DNA of 52,414 nt, taken from an uncultured Clostridia bacterium (lineage in GTDB: Bacteria > Bacillota > Clostridia > Oscillospirales > Ruminococcaceae). The DNA is taken from the NCBI GenBank assembly GCA_947631535.1, contig CANRLU010000004.1, positions 1 through 52,414 of the forward strand, read 5' to 3'. The number at the start of each line of letters is the position of its first letter. The stretch's first letter is position 1. Below are positions 1 through 8,103 of the stretch, piece after piece. Under the pieces are notes generated by a model. The model ran no database searches. It saw nothing but the letters and a program-made list of their open reading frames with translations, and was not told the DNA's origin. A program made the translations under genes and the position numbers.

Positions 1-1404
1 GAGCTTTTGGAGCCGCTTTTTGCGATGCGCGAGCGCTGCTATGAGCAGTATAAGGTCGCGGCGAGGCAGCTTTGGGGGATCGAGAGCGACGACGCTCTGT
101 TTATCGGCGAAACCTCGGGCATACTCGGCGCGGAAACTCTGCCCGAAGAAGTCGCGGAGGACGAATACCGCTTTTTGAAGGGCGTAGGTATGCTCACCGA
201 CGACATTTCTGAGCTCGGCTCACGCAGAAACAGCTTTTTAGTCCCCTGGAACTATCAGTTCTGGGGAGGCAGCAGCGCAAGCTATGTTACCCACACGATG
301 GTCGCTACACAGGAGGCCGCCGAATACTTCTGGCAGAAATATCTCTACACCGGCGACGAGGTTTGGCTCGGAGAACACGCGTATAAATTCATAAAGGGCG
401 CGGCGGAGCTCTACCGAAACTACTACGGTTTTGTCAAGGAAGACGACGGAAAATACCACTTCAACCGCACCAACCTCCACGAGCACATTTGGGCGGGGCG
501 GGACGTTATAGACGATCTCTCGCTCGCAAGGGGGATATTTGCCGTCGCGATAAAGGCGTCGGAGATTCTCGGAATTGACGAGGATATGCGCCCGCTCTGG
601 CAGGACTGTCTCTACAACATCGCTCCCTATCCGATGAGCGATGAAGAGGACGCTATCGCCCACGACAACGCAAAGGCGTCGGAAAAGGCGGTGTGGGCGC
701 TCGGGCGTGAGCCTGCGGTATTGGTCAGGGGCTTCGACACCGAGACCCCGCAGTTTAAAATGCTCGAAAAGTTCGACGTTTTAAATCTTGAGACCCGCGA
801 TCAGAAAAAGGACAAGGGCGATTTCAAGAGAGCCGTCGCGACGTTTTACTGCACTCCGGGGTACCAGAAGCAGGTGCTTGACTCGATACCCGACCTCAAC
901 GGCTCGAGCAGATTTTTGGAGGACGCCGCAAAGCTCGGTCTGACCGAAGAGCTTGAAAAGATGTTCGCTACGCAGTTTAAGATGTTCCAGAACACCCCGA
1001 ACCTGATACACGACCAGGGCGACTACTATTCCGCCGAGGGCTACGGGACGTGGTCCCAGGCGATACAGCAGGCGCTTATGCAGAGCCTCGAACCGCTCCC
1101 GGGAGAAGACCCGGTTATAAGGGTGTTCCCTGCTTGGAATAAAGAAAAGGAAGCGAGCTTCAAGCTTCTGGCAAAGGGCGGATTCTTGGTGTATTCCGCC
1201 TGCAAGAGCGGCGAGGTGAGCTATCTCGGAATCGAGTCGCAGTCGGGCGGGATCTGCCGTATCCGCTCGCCTTGGGCGGGTGCGGACATATACCGCAACG
1301 GAGTTAAGGAAAAGACGGTCAGATGCCGCGAAAACGCGCTTTTAGAGCTTGACACCGACGCCGGAGACAGAATAGTGATACTGCCGAAAGGGGCGGAATT
1401 ATGA
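1..1404 (+). CDS. C-terminal part of a GH95-like glycoside hydrolase (5' end outside window)
   Basis: The reading frame is open from the first base, so the gene begins upstream and only the last 467 codons are present. The visible part is rich in aromatic residues and helices (for example FLVPWNYQFWGG and NLHEHIWAGRDVIDDLSLAR), as in (alpha/alpha)6-barrel glycosidases. The stretch around LARGIFAVAIKASEILGI resembles the GH95 pattern that follows the catalytic core, and the last 100 residues look like the beta-sandwich that ends such enzymes. GH95 enzymes remove alpha-L-fucose or alpha-L-galactose from side chains. The stop codon overlaps the start of the GH115 gene (ATGA), so the two are probably co-translated and act on the same decorated xylan. 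No signal peptide can be judged. The family is an inference; another clan with the same fold is possible. Confidence 0.55.
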   Translation, partial: ELLEPLFAMRERCYEQYKVAARQLWGIESDDALFIGETSGILGAETLPEEVAEDEYRFLKGVGMLTDDISELGSRRNSFLVPWNYQFWGGSSASYVTHTMVATQEAAEYFWQKYLYTGDEVWLGEHAYKFIKGAAELYRNYYGFVKEDDGKYHFNRTNLHEHIWAGRDVIDDLSLARGIFAVAIKASEILGIDEDMRPLWQDCLYNIAPYPMSDEEDAIAHDNAKASEKAVWALGREPAVLVRGFDTETPQFKMLEKFDVLNLETRDQKKDKGDFKRAVATFYCTPGYQKQVLDSIPDLNGSSRFLEDAAKLGLTEELEKMFATQFKMFQNTPNLIHDQGDYYSAEGYGTWSQAIQQALMQSLEPLPGEDPVIRVFPAWNKEKEASFKLLAKGGFLVYSACKSGEVSYLGIESQSGGICRIRSPWAGADIYRNGVKEKTVRCRENALLELDTDAGDRIVILPKGAEL

Positions 1405-4235
1405 TAATAAAGCTTAACAAAAACACGAAATTCCTGCATGACCCCGACACGCCAAAGGCGGCTGTTATCGCTGCAAAAAACGTTATGCACGATTTTGAGC
1501 TTATTTTCGGCGGCGTTTCGGAGATGAAGCTGGGCGACACTGCGGAGACGGCAGTTATTTTCGGCACGGTTGAGGATAAGTTAATCATTGATTTGAACAG
1601 GCGCGGAAAAATCGATCTTGCGCCAGTAAAAAATAAATGGGAAGTTTATTCCCTGACGACAGCTTCCCGCCCGCTTGACGGAATTGAATCCGCGATAATA
1701 ATCGTCGGCAGCGACCGCAGAGGGGCTGTCTACGGGCTTTATCACCTTTCGGAGCTTTTAGGCGTTTCGCCTTTTGTGAACTGGTGCAATATCCCTCCCG
1801 AAAAGCGGACGGAGGTTATTTTGGATAATATCGACTGCGTATCGAAGGAGCCGTCGGTGAAATACAGAGGATTTTTCATCAACGACGAATGGCCGGCGTT
1901 CGGCACCTGGGCGAACAATCATTTCGGCGGCATAAATGCAAAGTGCTACGAGCGGGTGTTCGAGCTGCTTTTAAGGCTAAAGGGAAATTACCTTTGGCCC
2001 GCGATGTGGGCGAGCGATTTTTCGCTCGACGACCCGGGGCTTCTGAGCGCGCAGCTTGCCGACGATATGGGCGTTGTGATGTCCACTTCGCACCACGAGC
2101 CCTGCTGCCGAAGCGGGAACGAATACGGAAAAGTGCGCGGAAAAGGTTCGAAATACGGCGACGCCTGGAGCTTTCTTTCAAATCCCGACGGGATAACCGA
2201 GTTCTGGCGCGACGGACTTAAGCGCAACGCGGGGTTTGAAAACGTCATCACAATGGGCATGCGCGGCGAGAACGACACCGCGATTCTGGGCAAGGACGCG
2301 ACTTTGGCCGATAACATCGACCTGCTGCGAAACGTCCTGAAAACGCAGAACGCTCTTATCCGCGAGACGGTCAACTCGAATCTCGAAAAAGTCCCGAGAC
2401 AGATGGTTTTATTTACCGAGGTCGAGGAATTTTTCTACGGCGGCAAGGGCGTAGAAGGGCTTATGGGCGACCCCGAGCTCGACGGCGTGACCCTTATGCT
2501 TTCGGACAACAACCACGGCTCGACCCGCACTCTGCCCTCCGAAAAAATGCGCTCCCACAGGGGCGGCTACGGAATGTATTACCATATGGATATGCACGGC
2601 GGGCCGCACTCCTACCAGTGGATAGGCTCGGCCTACCTGCCGAAGGTTTGGGAGCAGATGACGATGGCTTACGAGTACGGCGTTCGGGAGATTTGGGTCA
2701 CAAACGTCGGCGACATCGGCACGCAGGAGCTCGGGCTGTCCTACTTTTTGGATCTTGCGTATGATATTGAAAAGTGGGGCAAGGATCACGAGGCGACTAA
2801 TGAATACACCAAAATGTGGATAGATCGCAGTTTTGCTAACGCTTTTGACGACGCCGACCGCAAGAAAATATTCGAGGCGATAATCGGCTATACCTCGCTT
2901 TTGTCGCGAAGAAAGCATGAAAAAATAAACGAATGGACATATCACCCCGTCAATTTTGGGGAAGCTGACGAGGCGCTTTCAATCTGCGAAAAGCTTCTGA
3001 ATATCTGCGATGAGCTGAAAGAAAAATGCCCCGAGGACTATCTCGGAGCATTCTGGGAGCTTGTTTATTACCCCGTCTGCGGGACGGCGAATCTCATAAA
3101 AATGTGGGTGCTCGCGGCTAAAAATCGGCTTTATGCATCTCAAAATCGCTTGACCGCCAACACCTCGGCGGATATGATTCGCGAATGTATCGCCAAAGAT
3201 TACGCCCTGACCGAGGAGTATCACAAAATCGACGGCGGGCGGTATTTCGGCTTCGGCGCGTCGGAGCACATCGGCTTCACGACCTGGGACGACGCGAACA
3301 ATCAGTACCCGATAATGCGGTACGTCCACCCCGCGAACACGAAGCGAATGATCATCTCAAAGACTGACGACGAGCGATACGTCACCGGGCTTTCGACCTT
3401 TGATCGGCGGCTCGTCTGGGACGACGCGCTGCGCCCCGACGTGAATAGCATCGACTTTGACATCACCTGCGCCGGAGTTTCGCCGATGAAATTTGAAATT
3501 TCGACTGAGTGCGACTGGCTGTCATTCTCAAAAACAAACGGAGAAGTCGCGCTCTGCGAGAGGATAACCCTTTACATCGACCGAAAAAAGCTCAGCGGCA
3601 AGCCGCTCGGCAGCTTTACTGTTCGCGGCGCGGATTTCCACGCAAGGGCGAAGATTTTCGTTGAAGCCGAGAACCGCGAGGATATTCCCGAAAACGTTTT
3701 TATCGAGAGCGATGGGTATATCTGCATGAAAGCGGTGAATTATCAGGAAAAATATGACACAAATGACGGCGGCTTCAGGCGGCTTGAGCCATGCACCCGT
3801 GAGGGCAGTGCGATAAAGGCGTTTCCCGTGACTACCGATTTTATGAGGCTCGATGAGAAGCCGTATGTCGTTTACCGCTTTGAGGCGGCGCAGGACAGAG
3901 AGTATAATATCCGCTTTTACAGCGAAGCTTCCACGCCGGTGGTCTACGAGCGGGAGCAGTATATCTGCTTTGCCTTGAATGGTGAGGTGCAGACGCTCAA
4001 CACCGTGATTGAGCCGGAAAAGCAGTTCTTCCTGAGCGCGCAGTGGAGCCGCGAGGCGACGGATCACGTCAAGATTACCGACGGCATTGTCGCCTGTCGA
4101 AAGGGCTTAAACGAGCTGAGATTCTATGCCGCGAGCCCGGCGATTGTTCTTGAAAAGATTGCGCTTTATCCGAAGGGAACAAAGCTCAAGGAGAGCTATA
4201 TGGGGCCGAGGGAGAGCTTTATAAAGGGTAGATGA
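1401..4235 (+). CDS. GH115 xylan alpha-1,2-glucuronidase
   Basis: This 944-residue protein has the sequence features of GH115, which removes glucuronic or 4-O-methylglucuronic acid from the backbone of glucuronoxylan. Conserved blocks are YRGFFINDEWPAFGTWA (about residue 154), LRLKGNYLWPAMWASDF (about 191), MGVVMSTSHHEP (about 223) and GMRGENDTAILG (about 288), in family order. The N-terminal 150 residues form the usual first domain, and the C-terminal 300 residues look like the beta-rich accessory domains. No signal peptide is visible, so the enzyme is probably cytosolic and acts on imported oligosaccharides. It starts at the ATGA overlap with the upstream hydrolase, with a purine-rich AAAGGGGCGG just before the ATG. 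The family is clear; the exact substrate is inferred. Confidence 0.92.
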   Translation: MIIKLNKNTKFLHDPDTPKAAVIAAKNVMHDFELIFGGVSEMKLGDTAETAVIFGTVEDKLIIDLNRRGKIDLAPVKNKWEVYSLTTASRPLDGIESAIIIVGSDRRGAVYGLYHLSELLGVSPFVNWCNIPPEKRTEVILDNIDCVSKEPSVKYRGFFINDEWPAFGTWANNHFGGINAKCYERVFELLLRLKGNYLWPAMWASDFSLDDPGLLSAQLADDMGVVMSTSHHEPCCRSGNEYGKVRGKGSKYGDAWSFLSNPDGITEFWRDGLKRNAGFENVITMGMRGENDTAILGKDATLADNIDLLRNVLKTQNALIRETVNSNLEKVPRQMVLFTEVEEFFYGGKGVEGLMGDPELDGVTLMLSDNNHGSTRTLPSEKMRSHRGGYGMYYHMDMHGGPHSYQWIGSAYLPKVWEQMTMAYEYGVREIWVTNVGDIGTQELGLSYFLDLAYDIEKWGKDHEATNEYTKMWIDRSFANAFDDADRKKIFEAIIGYTSLLSRRKHEKINEWTYHPVNFGEADEALSICEKLLNICDELKEKCPEDYLGAFWELVYYPVCGTANLIKMWVLAAKNRLYASQNRLTANTSADMIRECIAKDYALTEEYHKIDGGRYFGFGASEHIGFTTWDDANNQYPIMRYVHPANTKRMIISKTDDERYVTGLSTFDRRLVWDDALRPDVNSIDFDITCAGVSPMKFEISTECDWLSFSKTNGEVALCERITLYIDRKKLSGKPLGSFTVRGADFHARAKIFVEAENREDIPENVFIESDGYICMKAVNYQEKYDTNDGGFRRLEPCTREGSAIKAFPVTTDFMRLDEKPYVVYRFEAAQDREYNIRFYSEASTPVVYEREQYICFALNGEVQTLNTVIEPEKQFFLSAQWSREATDHVKITDGIVACRKGLNELRFYAASPAIVLEKIALYPKGTKLKESYMGPRESFIKGR

Positions 4236-4353
4236 GGAAGCGAGCGGTGTCGGAAATACTTTTTTGCTGATAGTGGGATTACCTTCCGCTCGCCCTTAAA
4301 ATGTCTATCAGCGCGATTTCTGATTGATTTTCGGCACTTTTTGATACAGCAAA

Positions 4354-4476
4354 TCATCTCCCTTTTAAACCGTTTTTCTTTGCATGCTCGCTCGCCTTTT
4401 GCCTGCGCTCATCGCTGTACGGCTTCGTCAGCCTGAATGACAACCGACCTTTTTTGATTTCAAAAAATGTGTTTTC
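4354..4476 (-). pseudogene. decayed coding fragment, C-terminal tail of an unknown mobile-element protein
   Basis: On the minus strand, directly after a TAA at 4477-4479, an open stretch of 40 codons reads ENTFFEIKKGRLSFRLTKPY followed by a Lys/Arg/Glu-rich helix and ends at a TGA. It has no start codon or ribosome site. The charged helical tail looks like the end of a real protein rather than random sequence. It lies in line with the other broken fragment at 4489-4712, so both may come from one decayed element. No family is assigned. Confidence 0.35.
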
Positions 4477-4488
4477 TTAGGCTCTTGA

Positions 4489-4712
4489 CTATAAATTCAA
4501 ATCTTGGCTGACAAGTGCGGAATAGTAGCTGTCCATAGTCGCGGGAGCGTTATATAACGCGGTCAGTAGATACGCCCTAATGTTCCTGATTTAGGGTTTG
4601 AGCATTCCATAGCAAACAGGACGTGCTCATATGAACGCGGGGTTTTGCCCCGAAGATGGTAATTGCTCATGACTGTGAATCCCGTGGTGTGTTCTACTCT
4701 GAATATTGACAT
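4489..4712 (-). pseudogene. frameshifted remnant of a DnaD-like replication initiator from a mobile element
   Basis: A perfect ribosome site (AGGAGG, minus strand at 4719-4724) precedes an ATG at 4712. The first 20 residues read MSIFRVEHTTGFTVMSNYHL, which resembles the start of helix-turn-helix/DnaD-like replication proteins of clostridial integrative elements. The frame then diverges from the family and stops at 4563. In the next frame a second recognisable block, LLTALYNAPATMDSYYSALV, runs from about 4575 to a stop at 4489. One gene appears to have been broken by deletion and frameshift. The family call is from memory of the motif and needs a search. The broken state is seen directly. Confidence 0.5.
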
Positions 4713-4735
4713 AATAATCCTCCTAAATAAAAATA

Positions 4736-4766
4736 CCGCTCATGTTCTGCATACTGCAATGAGCGG
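4736..4766. repeat. inverted repeat upstream of the mobile-element remnant
   Basis: CCGCTCAT at 4736-4743 is the exact reverse complement of ATGAGCGG at 4759-4766, with a 15-base loop. It lies just 5' of the broken minus-strand gene. It could be a terminator stem or an end of the decayed element. No long T run follows. Confidence 0.5.
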
Positions 4767-4806
4767 AAAAGTTAAGTATTTATAATGCATAAAAGCCCAT
4801 AAAATA

Positions 4807-4874
4807 AGCCTTTCAGCGTTTTCTGAAAGGCTATTGTATATCGAACCCCCGCCTGAGCCGGGGGCTTTCGATAT
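4807..4874. repeat. two adjacent strong hairpins, possible bidirectional terminators
   Basis: The first stem is AGCCTTTCAG with CTGAAAGGCT (4807-4832). The second pairs TATCGAA with TTCGATA around a C5/G5 core (4839-4874). Read on the minus strand the first stem is followed by TTATTTTA, as in an intrinsic terminator. With the ZIP terminator they isolate the ZIP gene from the remnant region. Confidence 0.5.
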
Positions 4875-4875
4875 G

Positions 4876-4907
4876 CAAAAAACAGCTCCCTTTTCAGGGA
4901 GCCGTTC
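4876..4907 (-). terminator. intrinsic terminator of the ZIP gene
   Basis: On the minus strand, GGCTCCCTGAAAAGGGAGC is followed by TGTTTTTTG, a short perfect stem with a T run. It begins 12 bases after the ZIP stop codon. Confidence 0.85.
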
Positions 4908-4919
4908 AACATTCGCCCG

Positions 4920-5771
4920 TCAGACGTAAATCACAATCAGCCCGACTACCATTCCTATCAGTATCGCGAAGGCGGGTTTCTTGGAGCGCCACATCAGAAA
5001 CGCCTCCGGTACGAGCTCGCCGAAGACAACGTATATCATCGCTCCCGCCGCAAAGGAGAGCGACAGGCAGAGCGACGTCGGGCCGAGCCCTCCGACGGCG
5101 TAGCCCAAGAGCGCGCCTATTATAGTCGGCGCACCGCTGAGCGCGGTAACGAGTATCGCACGCAGGCGGGGCATACCGCCCGAAATCAGCGGGACGGACA
5201 CCGCCATACCCTCGGGTATGTTGTGGAGCCCTATCACTATCGCCATCACAAGGCCGCCCCTGTCCATAACTCCGTCGGCGCCGGTGTAGGAAACGCCGAT
5301 GACCATTCCCTCCGGCAGGTTGTGGAGCGCTATGGCGCAGGCCATTATTATCCCCGCGACGAACATCTCGCGCCAGTTGCCCGTCTCGCGGTGGTGGCTG
5401 TAGTGGTCGCTGTGAATTAGTTCGCCGAGGTCGTCGGCGGTCTCGGGGTGGTTTTCGTCGATATGCACCACCTCGCGGTTGGTGTTTTTATCTATGACCC
5501 TGTTGAGCAGGAACACCGTGGCGTATCCTATAAAGAGTCCTGCTATGGTTAGCATCAGGAAAAACAGACTGTTTTCCGAATCGGGGCTTAGCGCGTCGGC
5601 GATAAGGTCGAAGCATACTATCGAGAGCATAACTCCTCCCGCAAAGCTCAGAAACAGACTCACCGTTTTTGAGGAGTCGCGGCGGGCAAAGCTGCCGAAA
5701 AGTCCTCCGAGCCCCGTCCCGATAACTCCGGATATAAATGTAACTATTATTATCCACGCAAATACCGGCAT
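4920..5771 (-). CDS. ZIP family divalent metal transporter
   Basis: This 283-residue membrane protein imports zinc or related divalent metals. The two metal-site helices are explicit: HNLPEGMVIGVSY and HNIPEGMAVSVPL, each with the His-Asn-x-Pro-Glu-Gly signature. About eight hydrophobic helices are visible, and the loop before the metal site is rich in His, Asp and Glu (SDHYSHHRE), as is usual for the variable metal-binding loop. I chose the ATG at 5771 because GGAG lies 8 bases upstream; an in-frame ATG at 5789 would add six residues (MFRRCF) and has no ribosome site. It is divergent from the DUF1508 gene, with its own promoter and a strong terminator. The exact metal is not shown. Confidence 0.93.
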   Translation of the reverse strand: MPVFAWIIIVTFISGVIGTGLGGLFGSFARRDSSKTVSLFLSFAGGVMLSIVCFDLIADALSPDSENSLFFLMLTIAGLFIGYATVFLLNRVIDKNTNREVVHIDENHPETADDLGELIHSDHYSHHRETGNWREMFVAGIIMACAIALHNLPEGMVIGVSYTGADGVMDRGGLVMAIVIGLHNIPEGMAVSVPLISGGMPRLRAILVTALSGAPTIIGALLGYAVGGLGPTSLCLSLSFAAGAMIYVVFGELVPEAFLMWRSKKPAFAILIGMVVGLIVIYV

Positions 5772-5801
5772 AAAGCATCTCCGAAACATTGATTTTTGCC
5801 T

Positions 5802-5830
5802 ATTATATCACCCTAAGACAGAATATTCAA
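5802..5830 (-). promoter_or_regulatory. sigma-A promoter of the ZIP gene
   Basis: On the minus strand TTGAAT and TATAAT are separated by 17 bases, 31 bases upstream of the chosen start. No clear metal-regulator operator was recognised. Confidence 0.7.
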
Positions 5831-5872
5831 TATGAAACAGTTACAACATAATCCCGCAAATTGCGTCAAACA

Positions 5873-5902
5873 TTGACAAATAAACCAAAAATATGTTATA
5901 AT
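5873..5902 (+). promoter_or_regulatory. consensus sigma-A promoter of the DUF1508 gene
   Basis: TTGACA and TATAAT are both perfect, with an 18-base spacer, and the start codon is 55 bases downstream. This predicts high constitutive expression. Confidence 0.85.
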
Positions 5903-5957
5903 CCATTCGGAAGCATTTTGAACGGCAAAATGCAAATATTTTACAGGAGGAATCACT

Positions 5958-6323
5958 ATGGGCAAATTTGTTGTGAAGAAGACGGCCACCGGTTTTAAGT
6001 TCGACCTTAAGGCGGGCAACGGCGAGGTCATCGCCACGAGCGAGATATACACCACCGAAGCCGCCTGCTTAAACGGCATCGAGAGCGTCCGCAAGAGCTG
6101 CGAGGGCGGCGTTGAGGACCAGACCGCAGAGGGCTCCGAGACCGTCAAGAATCCGAAATTCGAGGTCTATAACGACAAGGCCGGAGAATTCAGGTTCAGG
6201 CTGAAGGCCCGCAACGGCGAAGTTATCGCCGTGAGCGAGGGCTACAAGGCCAAGGCGAGCTGCCAAAACGGCATCGAGAGCGTAAAGAAGAACGCCCCCG
6301 AAGCAGAGGTCACGGAAGAATAA
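5958..6323 (+). CDS. tandem DUF1508 (YegP-like) protein
   Basis: This 121-residue protein consists of two copies of the roughly 50-residue DUF1508 domain. Copy 1 has FKFDLKAGNGEVIATSE and CLNGIESVRKSC; copy 2 has FRFRLKARNGEVIAVSE and CQNGIESVKKN. The shared pattern is F-x-L-K-A-x-N-G-E-V-I, then Y, then C-x-N-G-I-E-S-V. The family is widespread in bacteria and its role is not established; E. coli YegP has the same two-domain layout. An AGGAGG site lies 7 bases before the ATG. The perfect promoter and dedicated terminator indicate a strongly expressed single-gene unit. Confidence 0.93.
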   Translation: MGKFVVKKTATGFKFDLKAGNGEVIATSEIYTTEAACLNGIESVRKSCEGGVEDQTAEGSETVKNPKFEVYNDKAGEFRFRLKARNGEVIAVSEGYKAKASCQNGIESVKKNAPEAEVTEE

Positions 6324-6333
6324 CAGCAATATA

Positions 6334-6370
6334 AAACCGGCTCTCTAAATAAGGGAGCCGGTTTGTTTTG
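6334..6370 (+). terminator. intrinsic terminator of the DUF1508 gene
   Basis: AAACCGGCTC pairs perfectly with GAGCCGGTTT, followed by TGTTTTG. Confidence 0.9.
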
Positions 6371-6446
6371 AGGGTAACTTTTCGGAAGAGTCAAAGTGGA
6401 GATACTGCTTTTACTCACTTAGTCCCCTGTCTCAAAAATCACATCC

Positions 6447-6480
6447 AAGCAAAAGGCCCCGCACTGTGCGGAGCCTTTTG
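6447..6480 (-). terminator. intrinsic terminator of the solute-binding protein gene
   Basis: AAAAGGC-CCGCAC and GTGCGG-GCCTTTT form a long stem at 6451-6479. On the minus strand the stem ends in CCTTTTGCTT. It lies 29 bases after the stop codon of the convergent gene. Confidence 0.8.
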
Positions 6481-6508
6481 CCGTTTGGTAAAGAAGTGGT
6501 TGAAGAAA

Positions 6509-7957
6509 TCAGGAGGAATATTCAAAATCTGCGACTGTCTGATTAAACTCTTCGAGCAGAGCCTGCAATCGCTCGCTGTTCTGCTCTTTCAGCTGCGCCC
6601 AGGTCTGCGCGCCGCCCGCAACAAAGCCCTGCGTTTCAAACTGGCTCGCCACGCTGTTGACGTTTCCGAGGCCGTCGCCGTAAAGGACTATCGCCTCGCC
6701 GGTCTTGGTGAGCTCGGTCGCGAGCCTGTAACACTCGTCGTACATATCGAGCATCTCGTCAGTCCAGAGGTAGATCTCACGGAGCTGCTTGACCTCGATG
6801 CTTTCAACGAGCGGGTCGATGACCTTGAAACGCTCGCAGGCGCTGAACAGAGCCACGCCCTCGGGGTTTCTCGCGTTCTGGATAATGCAGTAGCCCACAG
6901 GCTCGCTTTCGATGTAATATCTGCCGTCGCCGTTGTCGTCTCTCGGGAGCGGAACAAGCATAACTTCGTGCTTTTCCATATCGCCCATAAGCTCAGAAAC
7001 GTCTTCGACAGGGCCGGTAAAGGCATAGGTTCCGGCTATATAGAAGAGCATATTGCCGTCCTTGAGACCCTTGCCCTCAACTCCGTCACGGACAGTCCAG
7101 CCGTTTTCGGAAATGGGGTAGGTGCAGTCGTTCTTATTAAGCTCGTAGAGCAGATTTTCGGCGCGTTCGAGCCTCGGGTCGTCAACGTTCGAGACGAACT
7201 TGCTTTCCTCGGGGTCATAGGTGACTATCGTCGTGCCGGAGGAGTGCATAAGCCCCGCGGGGAAGAACCAGCCGTCAAGGGCATAGCGGTCGGAGTCGGC
7301 GTCCGAGAAGTCGAGACACATGTCATAGAAAGTGTTCCAGGTCCATTCGTCGTTGGCGTAGAGGTCGGCGGGGTCGTCGTAGCCGTATTCGTCTATGACT
7401 CTGCGGTTGTAGATGACTACTTTGTTGAACGACATGTCGTTGATGATAAAGTAGGGTCTGCCGCCGATGCTGAAGTAATCATATGCAAAGGGCTTCATTT
7501 CAAGCCAGAGAGGGTCGTCGTAGTTGATGTAGGTGTCAACGGGCTGATACTGCCCTTTCATAGCTCCGCTCGGGAAAATTCCTTCGCCTGCCTGTGTGAA
7601 ATCCGGCGGGTCGCCCGAGATTATAAGCTGCGCGAGAGTATCGGCGTTGGTCTCCCAGGTGGTCTCTATCCACTGTATCTCGCAGCCGTATTTTTCCTTG
7701 AAGGTCCAGTAGCCGGTGTTCACCTTTTCGGTCTCTTTGTAGTTGTGGAAGGGGTCGTGGAAGTTTATCCACTGAATGGTCGTTCCTGCCGCGGCCACTT
7801 CCGAAGCCTCGGGCAGACGAATTCCCGCAGCGCGAAGAATAGTTTCGGAATCCTCGGTCGAGAGGGTGAGCTCTATCGGCTTTCTCCCGTTGCTTCCGCA
7901 GCCCACGAGCGCGACAACGAGTATTGCGGCCAAAAATACCGCAAGTGTTCTTTTCAT
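6509..7957 (-). CDS. ABC-type sugar-binding lipoprotein (family 1), without permease
   Basis: The 482-residue protein starts with a lipoprotein signal (MKRTLAVFLAAILVVALVGC, lipobox LVGC), so the mature protein is anchored outside the membrane. The body has the family 1 solute-binding pattern: WTFKEKYGCEIQWIETTWE, LAQLIISGDPPDF near the N-terminus, and VVIYNRRVIDEYGYDDP with WTWNTFYDMC in the middle, as in oligosaccharide-binding proteins. GGAGGT stands 9 bases before the ATG. No permease or ATPase gene lies nearby, so it either uses a distant transporter or has a sensing role. The AraC-type regulator immediately upstream on the same strand is the likely controller. The ligand is unknown. Confidence 0.9.
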   Translation of the reverse strand: MKRTLAVFLAAILVVALVGCGSNGRKPIELTLSTEDSETILRAAGIRLPEASEVAAAGTTIQWINFHDPFHNYKETEKVNTGYWTFKEKYGCEIQWIETTWETNADTLAQLIISGDPPDFTQAGEGIFPSGAMKGQYQPVDTYINYDDPLWLEMKPFAYDYFSIGGRPYFIINDMSFNKVVIYNRRVIDEYGYDDPADLYANDEWTWNTFYDMCLDFSDADSDRYALDGWFFPAGLMHSSGTTIVTYDPEESKFVSNVDDPRLERAENLLYELNKNDCTYPISENGWTVRDGVEGKGLKDGNMLFYIAGTYAFTGPVEDVSELMGDMEKHEVMLVPLPRDDNGDGRYYIESEPVGYCIIQNARNPEGVALFSACERFKVIDPLVESIEVKQLREIYLWTDEMLDMYDECYRLATELTKTGEAIVLYGDGLGNVNSVASQFETQGFVAGGAQTWAQLKEQNSERLQALLEEFNQTVADFEYSS

Positions 7958-8031
7958 ATCATAATTACCTCCTATCTACGGCTGCGCGTCAACGCCGAAT
8001 CAACGCGGTTCAACCGATAGTTGATATTATT

Positions 8032-8060
8032 ATGATAATCTACACTTGCGGTTAAGTCAA
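8032..8060 (-). promoter_or_regulatory. promoter of the solute-binding protein gene
   Basis: On the minus strand TTGACT and TATCAT are 17 bases apart, about 75 bases before the ATG. The gene can therefore be transcribed independently of the AraC gene. The leader contains imperfect repeats of TTGAT/ATCAA type that might bind the AraC regulator, but this is weak. Confidence 0.65.
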
Positions 8061-8103
8061 TAATTTAATTCTTTACATTAGGTAACATATTCTGCAAATT
8101 TAT

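Noticed and set aside
6368-8020. 550-codon open frame on the plus strand opposite the solute-binding protein gene
   Set aside because: It is the antisense of a gene with a clear lipoprotein signal and family motifs; it has no ribosome site and no recognisable protein sequence. The GC-rich codon usage leaves long antisense frames open.
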